In this document: one piece after another, positions 56,587 through 64,000 of the stretch
Layout: each line of letters opens with the position of its first letter
Numbering within the stretch: the stretch's first letter is position 1
Assembly (NCBI RefSeq): GCF_026712205.1
Contig: NZ_JAPPUW010000011.1
Span: 124,001-188,000 of the forward strand
Origin: Pelomonas aquatica
GTDB taxonomy: Bacteria > Pseudomonadota > Gammaproteobacteria > Burkholderiales > Burkholderiaceae_C
Reading direction: 5' to 3'
Length of the DNA stretch: 64,000 nt
The notes under the pieces: generated by a model
What the model was told of the DNA's origin: nothing
Database searches by the model: none
Seen by the model: the letters and a program-made list of their open reading frames with translations, nothing else
Program-made: the position numbers and the translations under genes

Positions 56587-57852
56587 TCAGGCCGCCTCGG
56601 CCTCGGCCTGCGGGTCGGTCGCCTCCAGCTCGTAGCTGGCGGCCAGCATGGCCAGGCGGCCGATGACGCCGTACATATAGAAGCGGTTGGGCGCGCTGGC
56701 GCCGGGCTTCTCGCCGGGGCGCGGCAGATGGGGCGAGTCGGCAAAGGCCAGCGGCACATAGCTGGCGCCGGGGGCGTTCAGGTTCTCGTCGATGCCGCGG
56801 TGGGCATGCACGCGGTAGAAGCCGCCGACGACGTAGCGGTCCATCATGTAGACGACCGGCTCGGCCACGGCCTCGTGCACGCGCTCGTGCGTGGGCACGC
56901 CCTCCTGCACGATGACCTGCTGGCCGAGGTTCTCGGGCAGGCGTTCGGCCAGGGTCTCGATGTCCTTGGCGTCGCGCACGGTCATCACGCCGCGGCCATA
57001 GCTGCCCACGTCGCTCTTGATGATGACGAAGGGCTTCTCGTTGATGCCGTATTCCTTGTACTTGCGCCGCACCTTGGTCAGCTGGGCGTCGGCCGCGGTC
57101 TGCAGCGCCTCCAAGCCCTTCTTGCCGTGCAGGTCCACGCTGGCGAACATGGGCGTGATCAGCCAGGGGTCCATGCCCAGCAGCTTGGCGAAGCGCTTGG
57201 CGACCTCCTCGTAGGCGCGGAAGTGCTGGCTCTTGCGCCGCACCGTCCAGCCGGCGTGCAGCGGCGGCAGCAGGTATTGCTCGTGCAGGCCCATCAGCTG
57301 CGGCGGCGTGCCGGCGGAGAGGTCGTTGTTGAGCAGGATGGTGCAGGGGTCGAAGCCCTTGAGCGTGAGGCGGCCGCGCCTGCGCACCAGCGGCTCGACG
57401 ACCAGGCTGTCGCCATTGGCCATGCCCAGCTCGGTGGGCTCGGTGATGCTGCTGTCCAGCGTGCCGAAGCGCACGTTCAGGCCGGCCTGCGTGAAGATGC
57501 GCGCCAGCGTGGCCAGGCTCTCCAGGTAGAAGCTGCAGCGCGCGTCGGTCTCGGGGATGACGAGCAGGTTGCGCGCCTCCGGGCAGATCTTCTCGATGGC
57601 CGCCATGGCCGCCTGCACGGCCTGGGGCAGCATCTGCGGCGTCAGGTGGTTGAAACCGCCGGGGAAGAGGTTGGTGTCCACCGGCGCCAGCTTGAAGCCG
57701 GCGTTGCGCAGGTCCACCGACGCGTAGAAGGTCGGCGTGTGCTCCATCCATTCGAGCCTGAACCAGCGCTCCGTGGCCGGCATGGACTCCAGGACGCGGG
57801 CCTCCAGCTCGTTGATGGGGCCTTTCAGGGCGGTGATGAGGTGGGGAACCAT
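56587..57852 (-). CDS. gshA: Glutamate-cysteine ligase (betaproteobacterial type)
   Basis: This enzyme joins glutamate and cysteine, the first step of glutathione synthesis. The 421-residue protein belongs to the distinct GshA group found in Acidithiobacillus and Burkholderiales, not the E. coli GshA or plant type. Recognised segments are PHLITALKGPINELE at the N-terminus, VDTNLFPGGFNHL, KSDVGSYGRGVMTVRDAK and VVGGFYRVHAHRGIDENLN. It ends 118 bp before the peptidase gene start on the same strand. The partner gshB lies downstream in the same direction. A long Ala/Glu-rich tail is the only odd feature. Confidence 0.93.
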   Translation of the reverse strand: MVPHLITALKGPINELEARVLESMPATERWFRLEWMEHTPTFYASVDLRNAGFKLAPVDTNLFPGGFNHLTPQMLPQAVQAAMAAIEKICPEARNLLVIPETDARCSFYLESLATLARIFTQAGLNVRFGTLDSSITEPTELGMANGDSLVVEPLVRRRGRLTLKGFDPCTILLNNDLSAGTPPQLMGLHEQYLLPPLHAGWTVRRKSQHFRAYEEVAKRFAKLLGMDPWLITPMFASVDLHGKKGLEALQTAADAQLTKVRRKYKEYGINEKPFVIIKSDVGSYGRGVMTVRDAKDIETLAERLPENLGQQVIVQEGVPTHERVHEAVAEPVVYMMDRYVVGGFYRVHAHRGIDENLNAPGASYVPLAFADSPHLPRPGEKPGASAPNRFYMYGVIGRLAMLAASYELEATDPQAEAEAA

Positions 57853-57946
57853 GGCCGAATGATGTCAGAAGCTGGCGCGCGGCTGCGCGCGGGCGACCCA
57901 CTTGGGGACATGGGCCCCGATCACAAGCCGCCGCCGGCACGGGCGC

Positions 57947-57970
57947 AAAAAAGCCGCCCCGGGGGGCGGC
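57947..57970 (-). terminator. Rho-independent terminator of the glnK-amtB operon
   Basis: GCCGCCCC (57953-57960) pairs with GGGGCGGC (57963-57970) around two bases, followed leftward by six T on the coding strand. It lies 43 bp past the amtB stop and separates the operon from gshA. Confidence 0.88.
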
Positions 57971-58013
57971 TCCATGTGAGAGGCGGCCGGCAGCGTGCCC
58001 CGCCGCCGGGAGA

Positions 58014-59552
58014 TCACTTGTGATAGGCCGTCTCGCCGTGCGACGAGATGTCCAGGCCCTCGCGCTCTTCCTCTTCGGAGACGCGCAGGCCGATGGTCAG
58101 GTCGACCAGCTTGTAGGCGATGGCCGAGACGATGCCGGACCAGAGGATGGTCACGCCGACGGCCTTGGCCTGCACCAGCACCTGGGCGCCGATGGAGTAG
58201 GCGTCCGCGCTGGTCAGCGTGCCGCTGAACCAGTCCACCGGGAAGCTGGGGCCGCCGAGCTGGGGTGCGTTGAACACGCCGGTCAGCAGGGCGCCCAGGA
58301 TGCCGCCCACGCCGTGCACGCCGAACACGTCCAGCGAGTCGTCCACCTTCAACATCTTCTTCAGGCCGGTCACGCCCCACAGGCAGGCGAAGCCCGCCAC
58401 GAGGCCGACAACCAGGCCGCCGCCGATGCCGACGTTGCCGGCGGCCGGCGTGATCGCGACGAGGCCGGCGACGGCGCCCGAGGCAGCACCCAGCATCGAG
58501 GCCTTGCCCTTGATCAGCGCTTCACCCACGCACCAGGCCAGCACGGCGGCGGCCGTTGCGGCGAAGGTGTTCATGAAGGCCAGCGCGGCCGAGCCGTTGG
58601 CTTCCAGCGCCGAGCCGGCGTTGAAACCGAACCAGCCCACCCACAGCATCGACGCACCGACCATGGTCAGCGTCAGGCTGTGCGGCGTGAACTGCTCCTT
58701 GCCGTAGCCGATGCGCTTGCCGATCAGGATGGCGCCCACCAGGCCCGCCACGGCGGCGTTGATGTGCACGACGGTACCGCCGGCGAAGTCCAGCGCGCCC
58801 CACTGCCACAGCAGACCACCCTTGGCGTTGGTCGCATCGACGACGGCGGCCGAGGTGTAGGCATCCGGGCCGGGCCAGAACCAGACCATGTGGGCGATCG
58901 GGATGTAGGCGAAGGTGAACCACAGCGCCAGGAAGGCCATCACCGCGGCGAACTTGGCGCGCTCGGCGAAGGCGCCGACGATCAGGCAGCCGGTGATGCC
59001 GGCGAAGGTCGCCTGGAAGGCCGCGTAGACCAGCTCCGGAATCGCCACGCCCTTGCTGAAGGTGGCGGCGTTCTCGAAGGTGCCGGCGACGTTGTTCCAG
59101 ATGCCCTTCAGGAACAGCCGGTCGGTGCCGCCGATGAAGGCATTGCCCTCGGTGAACGTGAAGCTGTAGCCGTACAGCACCCACAGCACGACGATCAGCG
59201 AGAAGCCGACCATGACCTGCATCAGGATGGACAGCATGTTCTTGCTGCGCACCAGGCCGCCGTAGAACAGCGCGAGGCCGGGCACCGTCATCATGATGAC
59301 GAGCAGCGTCGACACCATCATCCAGGCCGTGTCGCCCTTGTTGGGCACGACGGCGGGCGCCGAAGCGGCCTCGGCGGGGGCGGAAGCGGCCGCAGCAGCG
59401 GCCGCAGCAGCGGGCGCGGCATCGGCCGCGGAAGCCGCGGGAGCCGCAGCGGTGGCCACGGCCGAGGCGGGCGCCGAGGCCCCGTCCTGGGCCCAGGCGG
59501 CCGGCGCGAGCAGGCCGGCGGCGAGTGCGAGGCCGGCAAGGAGTTTCTTCAT
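58014..59552 (-). CDS. amtB: Ammonium transporter AmtB
   Basis: AmtB conducts ammonium across the inner membrane and is gated by GlnK. From ATG 59552 it has 512 residues, about 80 longer than E. coli AmtB. The eleven-helix core starts DTAWMMVSTLLVIMMTVPGL. The pore histidines lie in PIAHMVWFWPG and DVFGVHGVGGILG. Residues about 22-70 form an Ala-rich low-complexity stretch after a cleavable signal peptide (LAGLALAAGLLAPAAWA). The C-terminal tail (EEEEREGLDISSHGE) is the GlnK-contact region. It follows glnK by 34 bp in the operon torF-glnK-amtB. Confidence 0.96.
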   Translation of the reverse strand: MKKLLAGLALAAGLLAPAAWAQDGASAPASAVATAAAPAASAADAAPAAAAAAAAASAPAEAASAPAVVPNKGDTAWMMVSTLLVIMMTVPGLALFYGGLVRSKNMLSILMQVMVGFSLIVVLWVLYGYSFTFTEGNAFIGGTDRLFLKGIWNNVAGTFENAATFSKGVAIPELVYAAFQATFAGITGCLIVGAFAERAKFAAVMAFLALWFTFAYIPIAHMVWFWPGPDAYTSAAVVDATNAKGGLLWQWGALDFAGGTVVHINAAVAGLVGAILIGKRIGYGKEQFTPHSLTLTMVGASMLWVGWFGFNAGSALEANGSAALAFMNTFAATAAAVLAWCVGEALIKGKASMLGAASGAVAGLVAITPAAGNVGIGGGLVVGLVAGFACLWGVTGLKKMLKVDDSLDVFGVHGVGGILGALLTGVFNAPQLGGPSFPVDWFSGTLTSADAYSIGAQVLVQAKAVGVTILWSGIVSAIAYKLVDLTIGLRVSEEEEREGLDISSHGETAYHK

Positions 59553-59586
59553 TTGAGTGGTCTCCAACAGGTGGTGATGCGACGCG

Positions 59587-59943
<357 letters not shown>

Positions 59944-60693
59944 TCAGAAGGTCTTCTTCAGGCCGACGACCAGCGTGGTCTTGCCCAGGAACTTGCCGTT
60001 GGCCGGGCTGGCGTAGAAGCTCTTGTCGGCGTCGGTGCCGACGACGGCGCCGCTCAGCGCCAGGCCCGACCAGTCCTTGGTCAGCGTCAGCGAGTAGTCC
60101 GTGTAGGAGCCGCCGGCGGTGTGCTTGATGGTCTGGTGGCCGACATGCGGCGCGAGGCTGAGGCCGCCACCGAGGTCGAAGCTGGCCGACACGTCGAGGT
60201 AGCCGCTGTTCTTGCTGTCCGGGTTGCCGAACAGATTGGTCAGGCTGTGGGAATACTTGGCCGTGACCGGGCCGAAGCTCAGCGCGCCGTAGAGCTCGAA
60301 GGTGTTGGCATTGGCCAGCCCGGCGCTGCTCAGCTTGTTGCCCGGATACCAGTACTGCAGGCCGCCGACGTCCAGCGTCAGGCCCTTGGCGACTTCGCTC
60401 TTGTAGCCGCCGTAGATGTCGATTTCGGCATCGGCGCTGCCGCCGCCCGGAATGTCCTTGATCCACTTGATCGTGGAGGCCCAGGTGCCGATGTAGAAGC
60501 CGTTCGCAGCGGCGTAGTCGATGCCGCCCTGCAGGGCCGGCTGCAGGCGGGTCTGGGAGATGCCGCGGTAACGGTATTCGCTGACGGCACCGATGTTGAA
60601 GGACAGCGGGTCGGCCGGCGCCGGCTCATCCGCAAAGGCCGGCAGAACGGCCGCGGACAGCGCCAGGGCAAGCAGCGAAGGGGAAAACTTCAT
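59944..60693 (-). CDS. TorF-family putative outer-membrane porin
   Basis: This 249-residue protein has a signal peptide (PSLLALALSAAVLPAFA) and beta-barrel features: alternating strands rich in Tyr and Gly (NIGAVSEYRYRGISQTRLQP), ending in an aromatic residue (GLKKTF). The N-terminal segment VSEYRYRGISQT and the spacing match the TorF family (TIGR02001-type outer-membrane proteins), often next to glnK-amtB in betaproteobacteria. The last residue F is the usual outer-membrane insertion signal. It leads the operon and sits directly behind the sigma-54 promoter. A role in passing a nitrogen source such as ammonium or amino compounds across the outer membrane is inferred. Confidence 0.88.
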   Translation of the reverse strand: MKFSPSLLALALSAAVLPAFADEPAPADPLSFNIGAVSEYRYRGISQTRLQPALQGGIDYAAANGFYIGTWASTIKWIKDIPGGGSADAEIDIYGGYKSEVAKGLTLDVGGLQYWYPGNKLSSAGLANANTFELYGALSFGPVTAKYSHSLTNLFGNPDSKNSGYLDVSASFDLGGGLSLAPHVGHQTIKHTAGGSYTDYSLTLTKDWSGLALSGAVVGTDADKSFYASPANGKFLGKTTLVVGLKKTF

Positions 60694-60741
60694 GGCGGGG
60701 CTCCTGTTTTCAAGTTGGGGGATGCAGTCCGGCAGCTATCT

Positions 60742-60756
60742 GCAGCTTCCGTGCCA
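60742..60756 (-). promoter_or_regulatory. Sigma-54 (-24/-12) promoter of torF-glnK-amtB
   Basis: On the minus strand TGGCACGGAAGCTGC matches the TGGCACG-N4-TTGC consensus at all conserved positions except one (C for the first T of TTGC), with the GG and GC elements at exact spacing. It ends about 48 bases before the torF ATG. Distance and order fit a promoter for the nitrogen-responsive operon. Confidence 0.88.
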
Positions 60757-60850
60757 AGCCTCATGCCTCGGTCAAGCCGCACAAATCTGGGACGCCGATG
60801 CCCACGGGACAGGCGGGCGCACCAAAGATGTTCGGCACTTCAATGCGGAA

Positions 60851-60865
60851 GCACCATATAGGTGC
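60851..60865. promoter_or_regulatory. NtrC-type enhancer site
   Basis: GCACC-ATATA-GGTGC is a perfect palindrome with the half-sites and 5-base spacer of NtrC-binding sites. It lies about 100-120 bp upstream of the sigma-54 element, the usual enhancer distance. A single half-site-like GCACC at about 60818 could be a weaker second site. Confidence 0.82.
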
Positions 60866-60870
60866 GCCAC

Positions 60871-61181
60871 GCAACGGACAGGGCGAGATTCGCACCTGCG
60901 TGGGATAGCGAGCCGCAGCAGACACCGCTCTATCAGGATCCACGCCGCCGACGATCCCAAGAACACGGGAGAGGTCAAGTAACAGTTACACCGTCAGCCG
61001 CCCAATTCAGCAACTCGTGTAACCAGTTGCGCTGAACGTGAAGTAATGTGCACTTGCCTTCCTAGACTGCGCTCGCTTTCGGAAGGCCGCCTGCTCAGCC
61101 GGTGCGCCACCCGACGAAAGCTGGCTCCGCAACAACCCAGGGAGGAGCCTTCCACAACGGAAATCCAGACGGAGCACAGCA
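60871..61181. other. Intergenic region between the nitrogen operon and the pilin gene
   Basis: This stretch of about 310 bp is less GC-rich than its surroundings and has no convincing gene. GTTACAC at 60984-60990 and GTGTAAC at 61016-61022 form an inverted repeat with 25 bases between the arms, a possible operator for the pilin side. Short open frames here (for example 60994-61182 on the minus strand) lack coding character. Confidence 0.5.
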
Positions 61182-61454
61182 ATGGCTATCAGCACGAAGC
61201 GCAAGCAGCACGGTCAAGGCATGACCGAATACATCATCATCGTGGCCCTCATCGCCATCGCAGCGATCGCGGTCTATCAGCTCTTCGGCAATACGGTGCG
61301 CAGCCAGACCGCCGCCATCGCGCAGGAGCTTTCCGGCAATGACGGCACCTCGGCCAAGTCCGATGCGCAAGCCGCCAGCAGCAAGGCCGAGTCGGAAGCC
61401 GCGACCAAGCGCAACCTTGACAACTTCACCGGCAATGCTGCCAAGGGCAAGTAA
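61182..61454 (+). CDS. Flp-type (class IVb) prepilin
   Basis: This 90-residue pilin subunit has a short basic leader MAISTKRKQHG, predicted to be cut by prepilin peptidase after G11. The mature sequence then starts QGMTEYIIIVALIAIAAIAV, which puts Glu at +5 and Tyr at +6, the hallmark of Flp/Tad pilins. One hydrophobic helix (YIIIVALIAIAAIAVYQLFG) follows, then a polar Ser/Ala/Lys-rich tail of about 50 residues, longer than in most Flp pilins. A GGAG 8 bases upstream supports the start. It precedes a hairpin pair and an Lnt-TadG frame, consistent with a Tad-type pilus locus that continues past the right edge. Confidence 0.9.
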   Translation: MAISTKRKQHGQGMTEYIIIVALIAIAAIAVYQLFGNTVRSQTAAIAQELSGNDGTSAKSDAQAASSKAESEAATKRNLDNFTGNAAKGK

Positions 61455-61469
61455 GCCCTGACGACAGGA

Positions 61470-61516
61470 CCGGCCGCGGGAAGCGGCCGGCGCATGCGGC
61501 ACGCCCTGCGTGCCGC
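61470..61516 (+). terminator. Two stacked hairpins after the pilin gene
   Basis: CCGGCCGC (61470-61477) pairs with GCGGCCGG (61483-61490). GCGGCACGC (61496-61504) pairs with GCGTGCCGC (61508-61516) around three bases. Both stems are perfect. There is no clear T-run, so the pair may slow transcription and stabilise the pilin transcript, lowering the downstream gene rather than ending it fully. Confidence 0.65.
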
Positions 61517-61557
61517 CAACCCGGCGCAGACCGGAATCCAATATCCAGGGAGTGTTG

Positions 61558-64000
61558 ATGACGACGCGAGCCAGCGCCGTAGCGGCGTGCTCTGCCCTGC
61601 TCGGCCTGATGCTGGGCATCAGCTTCGGCCAGGACTGGGGCTGGGCGACGGCCCAGGCCGCCCTGGTCGCCCAGCTCGCGCTGCTGCGCCATGTCAACGC
61701 GCAGGGTTTTCGCCCTGCCCGGCTCGCGCTGGCGGGCGCCTGCTTTGCGACCATGATGGCCGCGGCAGGCTATGCCGGCTTCGTTCTCAGCCTTTCAGCC
61801 AGCTACGGCCGCGCCCTGCTGCTCACCGGCCTGCTGCTGATCCCGCTGCACGCGCTGCTGGGTGCCGGCGCGGCCCTGCTGAGCGCCCGGGTCAGCGGCA
61901 ACAGCCTGCTGCGCTGGGCCCTGACCTGGCCTGCGCTCTACGCGCTGCAGGAATGGCTCTTCGGCCAGAGCGACCTCGCCCTGCCCTGGCTACGCCTGGG
62001 CCCGTTGCAGGCCGCCTCCGGCCCGCTGGCCGGCCTGCTGCCGCTGGGCGGCAGCCTGCTGGCCGGCCTCGCCATGGGCTGGTGCGCCGTAGCCCTGCTG
62101 GCTCTGCTGCAGCGCGGCCCCGCAAGGCGCCGCGCCGCCGTGACCCTGCTCGCGTTGTTAAGCCTCTCGGCCCTCGGCCGGCTGGACTGGACACATGCCA
62201 GCGGAGAACTCCAGGCCGCCTTCGTCCAGGCCCCGCCCGGAAGCGAGGCCAGCACCGGCCAAGCCCTGAACACGCTGATGCAGGCCGCGGCGGAATCGCC
62301 GGCCCGGCTTCTGATCACGCCCCAGCTCATGCTGGCCAAGACCGAGCAGGCACTGCCGCCGGGCCTGCTCGACCAGGCTCGCCGGCGCCTTGCCATGCAC
62401 GACGCCGACCTGCTGCTGGGCCTCTATGCCCAGGCACCCGATGGCTTCTACAACAGCGTGCTGGGACTCGGCGCCTCAGGCGACCAGCACTACCTGAAAC
62501 GCCAGCTCTTCCCCATCGGCGAATTCCTGCCGGTGCGGGGGGCGCTGCGCGACTGGTTGCAAGCCTCGCTGCCCATGCGCGCGCAGGACATGGCGCGTGC
62601 CAGTGGCCCCGAGGACCCGCTCTGGCTGGGCGGCCACCGCGTCAGCCTCAACATCTGCTTCGAACTCGCCTTCGCGTCGCTGTGGCGCCAGGAGGCCGCC
62701 GCCAGCGAACTCATCGTCAACCTGTCCAGCGACAGCAGCCACCCCAGCGACAGCCTCGCCCGCCAGGCCCGGCAGCTGGCGCAGGCACGCGCGATGGAGT
62801 TCCAGAAGCCGGTGCTGCGCAGCACTGACGTCGGCCCCGGCCTGGCTGTCGATCATCGGGGCCATGTGCTGGATGTGCCGGCCGGCACGGCGCGCCTGCA
62901 GCCCCGGCAAGGACTGACCCCTTTTGCGATGCTGGGCGACAGCCTCGCCGTCGGCGCTGCGTTGCTCTGCCTGCTGGCGGCGTTGCTCGCCGGCCCCGCC
63001 CGCGAAGACATGCGCGGCAGCACCGCGCTGCGCGTCCTCGGCCGCGGCCGGGTCGCGCAGACCGGGCAGATCCTGATGGCCACCGTGGCACTGCTGCTGG
63101 TCAGCGCGGCGATGCTTTATTTCATGGTCAACAGCGGCCAGGCCGTGACCGAGAAGATGCGCGTGACCAACGCGTCCGATGCCGCCGCCTACAGCGCGGG
63201 CATCGTCGAGGCCCGGGTGCTCAATTACGACGCCTATCTGAACCGGGCCATGGTGGCCAACGAGATTGCCATTGCGCAGATGGTCAGCATTGGCAGCTGG
63301 CTGCGCTACTTTGCCAACGCAGCAGACAACATCGCTGGCACGGCAGGTGACGTCGCCTTGATGTTGGAACCGAGCCTCGAGGCCAGCAAGATCGTCGGCA
63401 TATTTGGCGTCACGGAAGTCGCGCTGCGCTACTACACGCAACGTAGCGCCAACGAATACGCGGACTACGTTCTCCAAGAGCCATACGGGATCATCGGCCC
63501 CTTCATCACGTTGCACGACGCGGTGGCGGCGGCCATGTCCATAGCCCAGGAAGCGGCCCATTCAAATCTGAAATGGGGCATACGCCAGGGGCAGATCGCC
63601 AACCAGGTGGCCAGGGCCATGGATCCAACACTGACTGCACAGGTAGTTCGCGTCCCCGGCCACTTCGACGACTTCGGCGATTTCACGAAGTCCTATGCCA
63701 GGGATGGCGAAACGGGCGACGAGCGCGGCCGCTTCGCGGACGTCACGATGCGCTCACGCGACCTGTTCACCCGTGAGCGCAATTGGACCATCGGCTCCAT
63801 CGACATCCCGCTGGTGCGCCAGAACGGTGCACTCAAGAAGCGCGGTGGCACGGACCTGGTCGGCTACGACGAATGGCGCGGGGTCGACACGCTGGAACTG
63901 CACGGCCAGACCTTCGGCTGCGGCAAATGGCATCTGTCCTGGTGCGACGACATCCAGGAGCCCTTGGGCTGGGGGGCCGTCAACGTCAACACCGGCGATG
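61558..64000 (+). CDS. Lnt-like apolipoprotein N-acyltransferase fused in frame to a TadG-like pilus protein (right end cut)
   Basis: The frame opens at ATG 61558 with an AGGGAG 6 bases upstream and has no stop before the edge, so 814 codons are visible. Residues 1-480 match apolipoprotein N-acyltransferase: about seven membrane helices, the PWLRLGPLQAASGPLAGLLP segment, and a nitrilase-like domain. Its triad is E263 (AKTEQALP), K314 (YLKRQLFPIGEFLP) and C367 (LNICFELAF), close to E. coli Lnt 267/335/387. A last helix ends near 478. From about M485 the frame continues as a TadG-like protein: VAQTGQILMATVALLLV is a signal-anchor helix, then NSGQAVTEKMRVTNASDAAAYSAG, the TadE/G start, and a periplasmic domain. 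TadG proteins assist Tad pilus assembly. No stop or ribosome site separates the halves. Confidence 0.85.
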   Translation, partial: MTTRASAVAACSALLGLMLGISFGQDWGWATAQAALVAQLALLRHVNAQGFRPARLALAGACFATMMAAAGYAGFVLSLSASYGRALLLTGLLLIPLHALLGAGAALLSARVSGNSLLRWALTWPALYALQEWLFGQSDLALPWLRLGPLQAASGPLAGLLPLGGSLLAGLAMGWCAVALLALLQRGPARRRAAVTLLALLSLSALGRLDWTHASGELQAAFVQAPPGSEASTGQALNTLMQAAAESPARLLITPQLMLAKTEQALPPGLLDQARRRLAMHDADLLLGLYAQAPDGFYNSVLGLGASGDQHYLKRQLFPIGEFLPVRGALRDWLQASLPMRAQDMARASGPEDPLWLGGHRVSLNICFELAFASLWRQEAAASELIVNLSSDSSHPSDSLARQARQLAQARAMEFQKPVLRSTDVGPGLAVDHRGHVLDVPAGTARLQPRQGLTPFAMLGDSLAVGAALLCLLAALLAGPAREDMRGSTALRVLGRGRVAQTGQILMATVALLLVSAAMLYFMVNSGQAVTEKMRVTNASDAAAYSAGIVEARVLNYDAYLNRAMVANEIAIAQMVSIGSWLRYFANAADNIAGTAGDVALMLEPSLEASKIVGIFGVTEVALRYYTQRSANEYADYVLQEPYGIIGPFITLHDAVAAAMSIAQEAAHSNLKWGIRQGQIANQVARAMDPTLTAQVVRVPGHFDDFGDFTKSYARDGETGDERGRFADVTMRSRDLFTRERNWTIGSIDIPLVRQNGALKKRGGTDLVGYDEWRGVDTLELHGQTFGCGKWHLSWCDDIQEPLGWGAVNVNTGD

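Noticed and set aside
60761-60978. Two small minus-strand frames over the NtrC-type site
   Set aside because: They cover the regulatory palindrome, have no ribosome-binding site and look random.

Overview
The window is chromosomal DNA from a high-GC betaproteobacterium of the order Burkholderiales. It is most like the Roseateles/Pelomonas/Rubrivivax branch. This rests on very high G+C at third codon positions, the gene order rsmB-DUF4390-ntrY-ntrX, a betaproteobacterial-type gshA, and the torF-glnK-amtB nitrogen cluster. The genus is an inference. There is one tRNA gene (tRNA-Phe) and no rRNA or CRISPR array.

Layout. 1-4090 is the edge of a genomic island placed at the 3' end of tRNA-Phe. 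It has a complete tyrosine recombinase, an AlpA-like DNA-binding protein, an uncharacterised integrase-linked protein, and an accessory gene cut by the left edge. From 4.2 to 9.3 kb an operon reads leftward: rsmB, DUF4390, the NtrY-type kinase and a short NtrX-type regulator. folE, lemA, queC, a DUF4139 protein, proA and a Bug-type solute receptor follow to 15.5 kb. From 15.5 to 25.1 kb are a TPR protein, a two-domain M16 peptidase, a sensor kinase and topB. topB appears to carry an in-frame copy of a GC-rich palindromic repeat. From 25.3 to 33.3 kb are a SET-domain methyltransferase, birA, a subtilase, gapA and tkt. From 33.4 to 43.1 kb are a hemerythrin, a propeller-GGDEF cyclase, an aldo-keto reductase, a UbiH-type hydroxylase, two exported proteins, an MFS carrier and a nitrilase-family amidase. 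At 43.1-43.9 kb sits a small, less GC-rich insert. From 43.9 to 57.9 kb are a FUSC transporter, three predicted peptidases, gshB, benE, kup and gshA.

Nitrogen module (57.9-60.9 kb). The predicted operon torF-glnK-amtB has a near-consensus sigma-54 promoter and a palindromic NtrC-type site about 100 bp further upstream. This is strong sequence evidence for nitrogen-limitation control that includes an outer-membrane protein.

Right end (61.2-64.0 kb). This is the most unusual part. A Flp-type (class IVb) prepilin gene is followed by two stacked hairpins. Then comes an open frame that runs without a stop to the window edge. Its first ~480 residues are an apolipoprotein N-acyltransferase (Lnt) with the E/K/C triad. 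From about residue 485 the same frame continues into a TadG-like pilus-assembly protein. An Lnt-TadG fusion next to a Flp pilin suggests a Tad-type pilus locus with its own lipoprotein-acylation enzyme. This is the best candidate here for an undescribed system.
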